Position numbers and translations under genes: made by a program. A DNA stretch of 41,327 nt. It comes from Treponema sp. GTDB lineage: Bacteria > Spirochaetota > Spirochaetia > Treponematales > Breznakiellaceae. The notes under the pieces were generated by a model. The model saw only the letters and a program-made list of their open reading frames with translations, was not told the origin of the DNA and searched no databases. The DNA lies in NCBI GenBank assembly GCA_031266775.1, contig JAISAQ010000088.1, positions 1 to 41,327 on the forward strand, written 5' to 3'. How positions within the stretch are numbered: position 1 is the stretch's first letter; the number at the start of each line of letters is the position of its first letter. Below are positions 1-7,935 of the stretch, piece after piece.

Positions 1-1
1 A

Positions 2-343
2 ATCCGCAACAGCATTATTTGGGGAAACGGAACGAGTCATGTTTATAACGACGACTCGACTCCTTCCTACGCCTACAGTCTGGTTGAAGGGCTGAATCCT
101 TCCGGTACGGGTAATCTGACAAGCGGGACCAATCCCCTCTTTGTGAACGCCGAGGCTTACACGTCCGCGCCGTCTACAGAGGGCGACTACCGTTTACAGG
201 CAGGCAGTCCCGTTATCGAAGCGGGAAGTAACAGCTTTTACACCGCGGGGCAGACTCCCAACCTTTCCGCCGTTACCACCGACCGCGACGGTAATCCGCG
301 CTTCAAGGGCGCCGCGGTGGACATGGGGGCATACGAGTGGTGA
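2..343 (+). CDS. C-terminal part of a right-handed beta-helix (choice-of-anchor Q type) surface protein, 5' end outside the window
   Basis: The frame is open from the first bases of the window and ends at TGA 341-343, so about 113 C-terminal residues are visible. The fragment begins with IRNSIIWGNGTS, a typical parallel beta-helix rung. It then reads SLVEG, the NPLFVNAEAY motif, DYRLQAGSPVIEAG, and ends RDGNPRFKGAAVDMGAYEW. This order (N-P-x-F, then Y-x-L-x-x-G-S-P-x-I-x-x-G, then D-x-x-G-x-x-R and V-D-x-G-A-Y-E) is the C-terminal signature of choice-of-anchor Q / polymorphic outer-membrane-like beta-helix proteins. Such proteins are usually exported, with roles in adhesion or polysaccharide contact. 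The substrate and the N-terminal signal cannot be seen here. Confidence 0.85.
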   Translation: MRNSIIWGNGTSHVYNDDSTPSYAYSLVEGLNPSGTGNLTSGTNPLFVNAEAYTSAPSTEGDYRLQAGSPVIEAGSNSFYTAGQTPNLSAVTTDRDGNPRFKGAAVDMGAYEW

Positions 344-364
344 CAGACACTGTTTTTGGGGGTA

Positions 365-531
365 GGCGCAGCCCCTGGGCTGCGCCGCAGGGGGGCGCAC
401 CTTAATCCGCCCTCCGTGGCGGATTAAGGTGTCGGAGTTTTTGCTTTGCAAAAACTCCATCTCTCCGCCTCCGGCGGAGAGCCGTGGAAACAGTGCCATC
501 CATGGCACCGGCTGTATGCCGCCGGCGGTAT
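365..531. repeat. Cluster of consecutive palindromes filling the intergenic region
   Basis: The 317 bases between the beta-helix gene and the peptidase gene hold no gene but a chain of inverted repeats: 365-374/377-386 (10 bp), 399-411/418-430 (13 bp, perfect, loop of 6), 434-444/448-458 (11 bp, perfect, loop of 3), 461-469/473-481 (9 bp), 493-498/503-508 (6 bp) and a GC palindrome around 516-531. The nonamer TGGAAACAG occurs twice (485-493 and 531-539). None of the stems is followed by a clean U-tract except weakly after 540, so this resembles a REP/BIME-like cluster more than a single terminator. It may still end transcription of the upstream gene and protect its 3' end. Confidence 0.7.
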
Positions 532-660
532 GGAAACAGGCCCCCCTCAATTTTTTTTTAATGTATATTTTGTCCGTGTTGGTCCGTGAAGTCTGTGGTT
601 GAAATTGCTGTTTCCGGAGGTTCCCAAATGCCTTTCCCCGTGTTAGCATGAAATTTCGTC

Positions 661-1677
661 ATGTTCCTTTTTTTCGTTCTTTTGTCGATCTTTTCGCGCC
701 CGCCGTCTTTCGCACAGGACATTTCCGGGGAAACGGTCTTCAGGGCTTACCAGCACACCTACCCCGGCCTTGTAAGCGGCCTTTCTTTTCAGAAAGGCGA
801 CTGGACAGTCAGGGCGGGAAATGAGACCTGGTACTGGGCGGGAGGCCGCCTTCTTCCTTCTTCCCTTCGCGGCGAGGAAGAACACTGGAGCGCCCATCAT
901 TTTGAACTGTACCCCGAAACGGTTCCTTCCCCGGAAGACTATTCATCCCGGTTCATAGAGAGTCTCCGCGATTCGGGCGGAGCGGAAGCCCGCCTTTCCC
1001 GCGACGATCAGCACCGCGGTTTCCAGGCGGTTCTGTACGGCGGCCTTACCCGCCGGGAGATAGAGTCCAACATTGTACGGATGAATTTTCTGGGGAAGAG
1101 CATAAACGTGCACCGCACTATAACGGAAAACCTGAAACGGATTGACGGCGAAATACGAAAGATCGCGGCCGGAACAAACGCCACGGCGGCCGGGGCGGCC
1201 GAAACCGCCGCGTTTATCGCCTCTATAGGCCAGATAGGGGGATACAACTGGCGGGAAATACGGGGCTCAAGACGCCTCAGCTACCACCGATGGGGGCTTG
1301 CCGTCGACATACAGCCGGCCGACACGGGCGGGAAGGCGGTGTACTGGCTCTGGGAACAGCGGCGGAATTCCCTCTGGATGCTCATCCCCCCCGAAAGGCG
1401 CTGGCAGCCGCCTTCCGGGGTAATCAGGGCCTTTGAAAACGAGGGCTTTTTCTGGGGAGGCAAATGGCACCTTTTTGACAACATGCACTTCGAATACCGG
1501 CCGGAACTTCACGAGATAAAACGGCTCATGGCCGCGCCCGGCCTTGTTATTCAGGGAGAAAACCGCCCCGGCCGCCCGGATTTACAGGAGGGGCAGGATC
1601 TGCACCATATTTTCCCTAACCGGACAGCGCCGCCGCCGCGGCCCCGAAAAGGGAGGCCTGCTCCACGGGGGAGATAA
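661..1677 (+). CDS. M15-family (VanY/DdpX-like) D-Ala-D-Ala carboxypeptidase-type metallopeptidase, exported
   Basis: Predicted 338-residue zinc peptidase acting on peptidoglycan stem peptides. The N-terminus MFLFFVLLSIFSRPPSFAQ is a signal peptide. The M15 motif S-x-H-x-x-G-x-A-x-D is seen as SYHRWGLAVD (His209, Asp216). The second zinc-binding block is KWHLFDNMHFEYRPEL (His276), near the C-terminus as expected for the family. The start at 661 lacks a good ribosome binding site. A strong GGAGG (616-620) instead serves ATG 628, which gives only a seven-codon peptide ending in TGA 649-651, ten bases before 661. Translation may therefore be coupled to this mini-ORF, or the start may be imperfectly defined. 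The last 21 codons overlap the 3' end of the convergent hexokinase gene, and the proline/arginine-rich tail they encode is not family-conserved. Confidence 0.8.
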   Translation: MFLFFVLLSIFSRPPSFAQDISGETVFRAYQHTYPGLVSGLSFQKGDWTVRAGNETWYWAGGRLLPSSLRGEEEHWSAHHFELYPETVPSPEDYSSRFIESLRDSGGAEARLSRDDQHRGFQAVLYGGLTRREIESNIVRMNFLGKSINVHRTITENLKRIDGEIRKIAAGTNATAAGAAETAAFIASIGQIGGYNWREIRGSRRLSYHRWGLAVDIQPADTGGKAVYWLWEQRRNSLWMLIPPERRWQPPSGVIRAFENEGFFWGGKWHLFDNMHFEYRPELHEIKRLMAAPGLVIQGENRPGRPDLQEGQDLHHIFPNRTAPPPRPRKGRPAPRGR

Positions 1678-2965
1678 TATACGGACACGGCTTGCCGCGC
1701 GTCAGCATAAGGTGAAGCCAGGCGTCCATGGCCCGGCGCATTCCCTTGTAGATCATGTAGGTGGTTCCCTCTATGGCGATGCGTACCGGCGCGAAGGGGG
1801 GAACGTCCTCCCTTACCCTCCGCACGGCGGCGGCGACCGCGGCGGCCGAAAGAAGCGCGCCCCGTTCGGTGATGATGGACGCGAGGTACTGAACCGCCGC
1901 CAGCGCGTCCCGTTCGTCAAGGCCGAAGAGCCCGCCGACGGGGCCTTCCGCGGCAAGGGGGTTGTGCTGAAATTCGTTGAAATCCCTGGTCTCAAGCGAA
2001 GGCATGGCCAAAAGCTCCTCCGATTTTTTGAACCGTATGACCCCGTCCTTTACCGCCTGTTTAAGGATATGCAGGGTAAGGGGGCCGAGGTACGCGCCGG
2101 AAGTGGCCTTTTCCAGCGTATAGGCGCCGGGGTTTTTTGTGGTCGCGTCGTATTCAAAATCAAGGGAGCCGCGGCAGCGTATGGTAAAATTGCCCGTTTC
2201 GCAGACCACAATCTGGCGGCCGGCAGCGGACTCAAAGCCTATCTTGGGAATGGCCTTTTCAGGATACGCCGTGTTAAAGCCCGTCCCCAAAATGCAGCCT
2301 ATCACAGGGCCCCCCTCCACGCCGTATCTGTCCACGGTCTCCTTGTCCTCCCCGTCGGAGGGAATCTTCACCATTCCCGACAGCAGGGTAGCTACCGTAT
2401 CGTTAAGCATGACGATGGGGCCCCCGTAATCAATGCCCCGGCGGCCAAGGGCTTCCCGCAGCCCCCGTCCTATGGCCTTGCCCACCAGTTCAGGGGCGTC
2501 CACTTCCTTGCTGAACGACATAAGGATGCCGTCGGCGTCACTGGTTATCTCCATAGGATAGGAAAAAGTAAAGCCTATTCCCTTTACGGGGCCCTTTTCG
2601 AGGAGGCCGGCGGCAAGGGCGGCTATCTCGTCAAAAAATTCCTTCTCCCCCGCCCTGCCCTTCGTACCCGGCATGGAAGTCTTGACGGTTCCCTCGGCCA
2701 GTGCCTTTCCCTTTTCATCAAAATGAACAAGACTCGCCCGGAGGTTGGTGCCGCCCGCGTCCAGCGCCAGCACGGTCCTGCCGGCCTGTATTCTGGAAAC
2801 GGGACTGATGTACGAAGGTATCATGGGAAGGCTCGACTTCTGGCCCTTAAGGCCCCGTTCCATATCAATCAGCACATCATGTACCAGAGCCATGGGGTCC
2901 TGGCTGTCGTAGTGAAAACCGTAAAACCTGGCAAATTCGGAAAGCTCCTCCGTGTTGAAGGACAT
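1616..2965 (-). CDS. Hexokinase (eukaryote-type ATP-dependent)
   Basis: A 449-residue cytoplasmic kinase expected to phosphorylate glucose or related hexoses with ATP. Visible motifs are the phosphate-1 loop LDAGGTNLRAS (residues 68-78), the sugar-binding FSYPMEITS (134-142), the catalytic-base motif LNDTVATLLSG (Asp189), and phosphate-2 GCILGTGFNTAY (from 223). These are the hexokinase type (PF00349/PF03727), not the bacterial ROK or Glk type, and the length matches a single-domain hexokinase. The start at 2965 has an upstream GAGGTG. The gene is divergent from the fucoside operon at 3171 and probably handles hexoses released from imported sugars, though it could equally be the general glycolytic enzyme. 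The final 62 bp overlap the 3' end of the opposing peptidase gene. Confidence 0.93.
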   Translation of the reverse strand: MSFNTEELSEFARFYGFHYDSQDPMALVHDVLIDMERGLKGQKSSLPMIPSYISPVSRIQAGRTVLALDAGGTNLRASLVHFDEKGKALAEGTVKTSMPGTKGRAGEKEFFDEIAALAAGLLEKGPVKGIGFTFSYPMEITSDADGILMSFSKEVDAPELVGKAIGRGLREALGRRGIDYGGPIVMLNDTVATLLSGMVKIPSDGEDKETVDRYGVEGGPVIGCILGTGFNTAYPEKAIPKIGFESAAGRQIVVCETGNFTIRCRGSLDFEYDATTKNPGAYTLEKATSGAYLGPLTLHILKQAVKDGVIRFKKSEELLAMPSLETRDFNEFQHNPLAAEGPVGGLFGLDERDALAAVQYLASIITERGALLSAAAVAAAVRRVREDVPPFAPVRIAIEGTTYMIYKGMRRAMDAWLHLMLTRGKPCPYIISPVEQASLFGAAAAALSG

Positions 2966-3035
2966 ACACGCACCTCACGCAGTCGTTTTTCCGGCGTTCC
3001 CGCCGGCCGCCGGAAAACAGTCCGGGCTTTCTTCT

Positions 3036-3064
3036 ATTGTAGCTCTTCCCCCCGGAAAATGAAA
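3036..3064 (-). promoter_or_regulatory. Weak candidate promoter for hexokinase
   Basis: On the minus strand TACAAT (3036-3041) lies 17 bp downstream of TTTCAT (3059-3064), a good -10 with a poor -35. The resulting leader of roughly 60 nt contains a 9-bp stem (2987-2995 with 3009-3017). Confidence 0.35.
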
Positions 3065-3088
3065 GGGAAATTCCGGCGGTGATTTTTA

Positions 3089-3117
3089 TTGACAACCCCC
3101 AGGGCCCGTGTTATCAT
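3089..3117 (+). promoter_or_regulatory. Sigma70-type promoter of the fucoside operon
   Basis: TTGACA (3089-3094) and TATCAT (3112-3117) are separated by exactly 17 bp, giving a start site near 3124 and a leader of about 47 nt before the ATG at 3171. The -35 is a perfect consensus match. Confidence 0.75.
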
Positions 3118-3125
3118 CATTCCGG

Positions 3126-3139
3126 TGTAAACGATTACA
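3126..3139 (+). promoter_or_regulatory. LacI/GalR-family (cre-like) operator
   Basis: TGTAAACGATTACA is a perfect 5-bp inverted repeat around a central ACGA. It fits the catabolite-responsive consensus TGWAANCGNTNWCA at every position. It lies immediately downstream of the predicted -10, over the transcription start, where a bound LacI-family protein would block initiation. No regulator gene is present in the window. Confidence 0.65.
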
Positions 3140-3170
3140 TTCGTATACCCGAAAAAACACAGGAGGAATC

Positions 3171-4526
3171 ATGAGAAAGTTATGCCTGGTCCTGGCTGTT
3201 GCGGCCTGTCTTGTGACTATCGGTTGTTCAAAAAGAAACGCTTCAAGCGCGGGCGCTTCGGCGGACAGCGGTTTTTTGGGAGCCGCTTCAAAATATGATG
3301 TCGAGAACATGCAATTCAATAACGTGACCCTCCGGGTATCCACCAGATTCAGCGCGGATGTTCCCATGGAACGGTATTACCGCCAGAAGGCGCAGGAATT
3401 CAGCGATATGGATAACGGCATCACGATTGTTCAGGACAATATCGCTACCGAGCAGGATTATCAGAACCGTCTGCGGACCAATCTGGCCAGCGGCAGTTCT
3501 CCCAATATCTTCCAGGAATACGGCGGGTCCCGTACCGTTGACTTTGTTACCGACGGTATCCTGCTCAACTTCCAGCCCTATTTCGATCAGTACCCCGACT
3601 GGTATCAGGGATTCCTGCCAAGCACCTGGGAAAAACTGTACTATGAAGGCATTGACGGTATGTGGGGTCTTCCCTACGCGATGTATACCGTAGTGCTTTA
3701 CTACAACAAGGAAATCTTTGCCAGGTACAATCTTTCTCCCCCCCAAAGCTGGGACGATCTTCTGGACGTATGCCAAAAGCTCATGGCCAACGGAGTCCGG
3801 CCTTTCCGGGTCGGCGAAAACGACATCTGGCGGCTGGGGCATTTCAACAACAATACCATCATCAAATCGCTGGGGGTAGACGTGGTAGCCCAACTGGCAA
3901 AAAGGGAAGTGAAGTACGACAGCCCCGAAATGATCAAAACCTACGATGTAATCAAAGATCTCATCGACAAGGGATATATGGGAGAAAACATCCTCAGCAC
4001 TACCTACGATCAGGAAAAGGCGTATTTTTCACAGGAGGCCTGCGCCATGCGCTGGGACGGGTCCTGGTATGTTTCCGAAATTACCGGCACGCCCATTTTT
4101 GAAAAAACGGGCGCCGTGGCGTTTCCCTACATAGATCCCCAGTACAAAAACTACGCCCAGGGCGGCGTGTCGGACATGCTGTTTATTTCAACCATGGGAA
4201 AGCCGGACGAAGAAAACGCCGCGGCGGTCAAATACCTCAAGTACCTTACATCTTCCCCCTATTACGCCGGCATGAACGAAATTGCGGCCGGAATATTCCC
4301 GGTACGGTTTACCCGTACCCCCAATACGCCGCCCAATCCCCTGATGGACGAAGTTCAGGCAATCGTAAACAGTATGGCCGAAATGCGCGGCGATGTGCAG
4401 GATTATGATCCCCAGTCCCACATGATAGATACGGTACGGTCCGCCCTGCAGACCATGGGCCTGGGGAACACCGGCGCCCAGGTCGGAGCGGAGATTGTCA
4501 ACCGTATGAGAGAATACGGCGAATAA
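3171..4526 (+). CDS. ABC transporter sugar-binding lipoprotein (extracellular solute-binding protein family 1)
   Basis: A 451-residue periplasmic, lipid-anchored receptor for a CUT1 carbohydrate transporter. The signal peptide MRKLCLVLAVAACLVTIGC ends in a lipobox (VTIGC, Cys19), followed by a Ser/Ala-rich linker. The body has typical family-1 blocks: RLRTNLASGSSPNIFQEYGG, GMWGLPYAMYTVVLYYNKEIF, PQSWDDLLDVCQKL and AMRWDGSWYVSEI. The ATG at 3171 is chosen because AGGAGGAATC stands just before it; a longer frame runs from 3108 without an RBS and across the operator. It heads the operon with two permeases and an alpha-L-fucosidase, so the ligand is inferred to be a fucosylated oligosaccharide or fucoside. 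It is separated from the first permease by a hairpin that probably lowers downstream expression. Confidence 0.92.
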   Translation: MRKLCLVLAVAACLVTIGCSKRNASSAGASADSGFLGAASKYDVENMQFNNVTLRVSTRFSADVPMERYYRQKAQEFSDMDNGITIVQDNIATEQDYQNRLRTNLASGSSPNIFQEYGGSRTVDFVTDGILLNFQPYFDQYPDWYQGFLPSTWEKLYYEGIDGMWGLPYAMYTVVLYYNKEIFARYNLSPPQSWDDLLDVCQKLMANGVRPFRVGENDIWRLGHFNNNTIIKSLGVDVVAQLAKREVKYDSPEMIKTYDVIKDLIDKGYMGENILSTTYDQEKAYFSQEACAMRWDGSWYVSEITGTPIFEKTGAVAFPYIDPQYKNYAQGGVSDMLFISTMGKPDEENAAAVKYLKYLTSSPYYAGMNEIAAGIFPVRFTRTPNTPPNPLMDEVQAIVNSMAEMRGDVQDYDPQSHMIDTVRSALQTMGLGNTGAQVGAEIVNRMREYGE

Positions 4527-4543
4527 TAGAGTTGTTCAATGAG

Positions 4544-4574
4544 GCTGTTCCAAAACTTCAGTTTTTGGAACAGC
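4544..4574 (+). terminator. Hairpin between binding-protein and permease genes (attenuator / mRNA stabiliser)
   Basis: A 12-bp perfect stem, 4544-4555 with 4563-4574, with a 7-base loop. There is only a weak T-run after it, so it is more likely a partial terminator or a 3' stabilising structure for the binding-protein message. The core AACTTCAGTT recurs in two other hairpins of this window. Confidence 0.6.
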
Positions 4575-4669
4575 TTCTTGCCCCGGAGCGGGGAGAGCCG
4601 GGTTCTGTTCCGTGCCTCTCCCCGTTTTTCCGTCTCTGTTCGCCAGTGTGCTGTTAAAGGGGATTCCGT

Positions 4670-5554
4670 ATGACCAAAAAAACATCGGATATCGTTATCT
4701 CGGTGCTTTTTCTGTTACCCTCCGTTGTTCTTTTTGCCCTTTTTATTGTGTATCCGGTTTTCAATACCTTTTATCTGTCCTTTCACAGCTGGAAAGGCAT
4801 ATACGTGTCTCCCAAAATTTTTATCGGTCTTACCAATTATTCCAACGTGCTGACCAGCCGGAGTTTCTGGAATTCGATGTTGAATATTTTTTATTTTGCC
4901 CTGGGCGGTTTTTTGATCCTGATGCCCCTGGCTTTTTGTCTGGCGCTGCTTATTACCTCGGAACTCAGGGGAACCCGCATAATGAAGGCGGCGTTCTTTA
5001 TGCCCGTCATGCTGTCTACCACAGCGGTAGCCCTTATGTGGGTGTATATCCTCAATCCGAGTTTCGGTATATTAAGTCAAATTGGAAGCGCCCTTAACTG
5101 GAAGTTTCTGAAAACCGATTTTCTTTCAACGCCGGGCCTTAACGTATGGAGCGTCGTTCTGGTAAATGAATGGATGTACGCGGGGTATAACATGCTTATT
5201 TTTTCCGCGAGCCTCGTAGCCATTCCCCAGGAACTCTACGAATCGGCGGAAATCGACGGCTGTACAGGATTCGGGAGAATCGTACACATATCGATTCCTC
5301 TGTCAAAAGAGGCGTTCAAGATATTTTCCATTCTGTGTATTACAGGATGCCTTAAGGTGTTTGACATTATCTGGGCCATGACCAGGGGCGGTCCAAACCA
5401 CACTTCGGACTCCCCGGCCACCTATCTGTACAACGAAGCTTTTACCTTTAAATTTTTTGGCAAAAGCAGCGCCATCGCGGTAATACTGCTCATTTTGGGA
5501 ATATCCCTCAGCCTCCTGGTCAACCGTTTCTTTACCGGAAAGGACGAGACATGA
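4670..5554 (+). CDS. CUT1 ABC transporter permease, MalF/UgpA type
   Basis: A 294-residue inner-membrane subunit with six predicted helices, starting with SVLFLLPSVVLFALFIVYPVF and ending with AVILLILGISLSLLVNRFF. The cytoplasmic EAA loop that contacts the ATPase is seen as LYESAEIDGCTGFGRIVHISIP (around residues 188-209). The start has a GGGG-type Shine-Dalgarno (AAAGGGGATTCCGTATG). It overlaps the next permease by 4 bases (ATGA), so the two subunits are translationally coupled and presumably form a heterodimer. No ATP-binding subunit is encoded in the operon, so a shared MalK/MsiK-like ATPase from elsewhere is inferred. Confidence 0.93.
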   Translation: MTKKTSDIVISVLFLLPSVVLFALFIVYPVFNTFYLSFHSWKGIYVSPKIFIGLTNYSNVLTSRSFWNSMLNIFYFALGGFLILMPLAFCLALLITSELRGTRIMKAAFFMPVMLSTTAVALMWVYILNPSFGILSQIGSALNWKFLKTDFLSTPGLNVWSVVLVNEWMYAGYNMLIFSASLVAIPQELYESAEIDGCTGFGRIVHISIPLSKEAFKIFSILCITGCLKVFDIIWAMTRGGPNHTSDSPATYLYNEAFTFKFFGKSSAIAVILLILGISLSLLVNRFFTGKDET

Positions 5555-6381
5555 ACAGGAAAAGATCCATTGTTAACGCCGTTCTTTATTTTTTCGCGGG
5601 ATTGTGGACCTTTATGACAATTATGCCCCTCTTTGTAACCATGCTGTCGTCGGTAAAGGACAACGATCAAATCAGCCTGGGCATGTTCCGCTGGCCGGTT
5701 ACATTTTTCTGGTCGAATTATCTTGATGCCTTTACCATTGCCCATATGGGCAGGGCGGTCCTTAATTCGATATTTATCGCCTCGGCTTCTACCATATTGG
5801 TGATCATTATCGGAATGCTGGCGGCTTATATTCTTGCCCGCAAGAGGTTCAGAATTCTGCCTGTCATATACAGTTTCTTTATCGTGGGCGTAATGGTTCC
5901 GGTCCATACCACCATTATACCCATATCCTCCCTGGCAACTTTTTTCAGGGCCAAGGATACCTACTGGTATATCATTGTAGTGTATATGGCCTTTAATCTG
6001 TTTCAGACCATATTTCTGTCCACCGGGTATCTGCGGGGCATAGGCCGCGAGCTTGACGACGCCGCGACCATCGACGGATGCAACGACTTTACGCTGTTGT
6101 TCAGGATACTCCTTCCGATCTGTACTCCCATTGTCATGACCGAGGCGATTCTGTCGTTCGTATACGGATACGGGGAATTGATTTTTTCCATGATCCTTAT
6201 TTCCGACGAGACAAAATACACCATATCCAGGGCAATGCTCACCTTCAGGAGCGTATACCAGGTAAAGCTTGGCCCCATCTTTGCCAGCATTATTGTCGCG
6301 GTTGTACCCATGATCACGCTGTACATGTTCTTCCACGAAAAGGTACAGGCCGGCATGCTTCAGGGAGCGGTGAAAGGGTAA
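5551..6381 (+). CDS. CUT1 ABC transporter permease, MalG/UgpE type
   Basis: A 276-residue inner-membrane protein, the second pore subunit of the fucoside importer. The N-terminal helix is LYFFAGLWTFMTIMPLFVTML, followed by the family motif MLSSVKDNDQI. The EAA loop is LDDAATIDGCNDFTLLFRILLP (around residues 169-190). It ends with FFHEKVQAGMLQGAVKG, the usual MalG-type C-terminus. The ATG overlaps the TGA of the preceding permease. The next gene follows after about 90 bases that contain a second hairpin. Confidence 0.93.
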   Translation: MNRKRSIVNAVLYFFAGLWTFMTIMPLFVTMLSSVKDNDQISLGMFRWPVTFFWSNYLDAFTIAHMGRAVLNSIFIASASTILVIIIGMLAAYILARKRFRILPVIYSFFIVGVMVPVHTTIIPISSLATFFRAKDTYWYIIVVYMAFNLFQTIFLSTGYLRGIGRELDDAATIDGCNDFTLLFRILLPICTPIVMTEAILSFVYGYGELIFSMILISDETKYTISRAMLTFRSVYQVKLGPIFASIIVAVVPMITLYMFFHEKVQAGMLQGAVKG

Positions 6382-6411
6382 CAGTCCGTTGTACGTGCGG
6401 AACAGCGTTAG

Positions 6412-6443
6412 ACTTGTTCAATAACTTCAGTTGTTGAACAAGT
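6412..6443 (+). terminator. Hairpin between permease and fucosidase genes
   Basis: Arms 6412-6421 and 6434-6443 are perfectly complementary (10 bp). The stem extends inward through one G-T pair to about 14 bp with a TTCA loop. It contains AACTTCAGTT, as do the hairpins at 4544 and 31244. No U-tract follows, so a processing or attenuation role fits better than a full terminator. Confidence 0.55.
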
Positions 6444-6472
6444 TCCGCTTAAAAATACAAGGAGAACACAGC

Positions 6473-7792
6473 ATGCATTTTAGAGCTGAACTGGAATCCA
6501 TCCGCGAACACAAGGTGCCCGGATGGTATGAGGACGCGAAATTCGGCATTTTTATCCATTGGGGTTTGTACTCCGTTCCTGCCTGGGCTCCCCCCACAGG
6601 CGAGCTGGGCAGCATTCCCCCTGAAGTCTGGTTCACCCATAACCCCTATGCGGAGTGGTATTTCAATTCCATCCGCGTAAAAGAAGGGCCCAGCTGGGAG
6701 CATCACAAGGAAACATACGGCGAAGATTTTCCCTATGAAAATTTTATCGGTATGTGGCACGCGGAAAAGTGGAACCCCCGCGAGTGGGCGTCCCTTTTCA
6801 GGGAGGCGGGGGCGCAGTACGTGGTGCCGGTAACCAAGCACCACGACGGGTTCTGCCTGTGGGATTCGGCGTACACCGGCTACAACAGCTGCCGCCTGGG
6901 GCCGCGCCGGGATATTGTAAGCGAACTGTGCCGGGCCGTCCGGGACGAGGGGATGCGTTTTGGGGTGTACTACTCGGGGCTTATCGACTGGCGCTGGGCG
7001 AAGTGGCCCATGCGCAACGGCTTTGACGTGGATCATCCCGACAACATCGGGTATGACTACGCGGACTACGCGTATAACCAGGTGATTGAACTCATTAACG
7101 CCTACAAGCCGTCGCTGATCTTCAACGACATAGGCTGGCCCTACAAGGGGGAAGGGGATCTGCCCTACCTGTTTGCCCACTACTACAACACGGTAGAGGA
7201 AGGAGTCGTTGACGACCGGTGGAACGGGATCTGGAGCGATTACGCCACGAAGGAATACCACCAGGGGGAAGACAAGGGGGGGCTTGCGAAGAAGTGGGAG
7301 GAATGCCGCGGGATAGGGCTTTCGTTCGGGTACAACCAGGTTGAAGGAGAGGAGCACCTTCTTTCGCCGCGGGCATTGGTACGGCTGGTTGTACAGACGG
7401 TGGCCGCTAACGGTAACCTGCTGATCAACGTTGGGCCGCGGGCTGACGGGGTTATTCCGGAACAGCAGGCGGAACGGCTGCGCTACCTTGGCGCCTGGCT
7501 GGGGCGGAACGGCGAGGCGATATACGGGACCCGCCCCCACAATCTGCCGCGCCAGGAACTTCCCGGGGGACAGACGGTATTTTTTACCCGGAAGGAAGGG
7601 ACGGTGTACCTTCTTGTGGACGGGGTAAAGCCTGGGACAAGCAGTTTCCGTGTCAAGGGCGTTGGCCCGAAGGATGCCCGCGCGCTGTGTGACGAGCCTG
7701 TTTCCTTTGGAGGAGGGGAAGGGGAGCTTGAGATAAACCTTTCCAATGTTCCTCCCGATTCGCCTGTCCTGGTGTTTGCCGTCAGGGGGTAA
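6473..7792 (+). CDS. Alpha-L-fucosidase, GH29
   Basis: A 439-residue retaining glycosidase that removes terminal alpha-L-fucose. GH29 landmarks are KFGIFIHWGLYSVPAW (23-38), HNPYAEWY (56-63), the active-site KHHDGFCLWDS (122-132), RFGVYYSGLIDW (162-173), and the nucleophile block SLIFNDIGWPYKG with Asp219. That block aligns, from memory, with the WNDMGWPEKG segment of the Thermotoga maritima enzyme. There is no signal peptide, so it should act in the cytoplasm on sugars imported by the preceding transporter. The ATG at 6473 is preferred over an in-frame ATG at 6431 because AAGGAGAA lies at 6459-6466. The general acid/base residue cannot be assigned by eye. It closes the operon. Confidence 0.93.
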   Translation: MHFRAELESIREHKVPGWYEDAKFGIFIHWGLYSVPAWAPPTGELGSIPPEVWFTHNPYAEWYFNSIRVKEGPSWEHHKETYGEDFPYENFIGMWHAEKWNPREWASLFREAGAQYVVPVTKHHDGFCLWDSAYTGYNSCRLGPRRDIVSELCRAVRDEGMRFGVYYSGLIDWRWAKWPMRNGFDVDHPDNIGYDYADYAYNQVIELINAYKPSLIFNDIGWPYKGEGDLPYLFAHYYNTVEEGVVDDRWNGIWSDYATKEYHQGEDKGGLAKKWEECRGIGLSFGYNQVEGEEHLLSPRALVRLVVQTVAANGNLLINVGPRADGVIPEQQAERLRYLGAWLGRNGEAIYGTRPHNLPRQELPGGQTVFFTRKEGTVYLLVDGVKPGTSSFRVKGVGPKDARALCDEPVSFGGGEGELEINLSNVPPDSPVLVFAVRG

Positions 7793-7935
7793 GGCGGCGC
7801 CGGGACGTTTCTGTCCGCATACCGCCAAGGCAAAAAGTGGCGCGGTAAAATCATACAGACACACCCCGCAGAATTCCGCCGCCTGCCCAAGAGTCACCGG
7901 AAAACGATATGGCGGTCTGTTGCATACAAGCCTCT

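Noticed and set aside
1544-3082. Long plus-strand open frame (512 codons) opposite the hexokinase gene
   Set aside because: No recognisable motif; it runs antisense to a clear hexokinase and ends in its leader.
6449-7897. Long minus-strand open frame opposite the fucosidase gene
   Set aside because: Antisense to conserved GH29 motifs, Pro/Val/Arg-rich, no ribosome binding site.
7793-7935. A small gene or RNA between the fucosidase and the convergent radical SAM gene
   Set aside because: Short frames exist on both strands but none has a ribosome binding site or recognisable content, and no clear terminator is visible.
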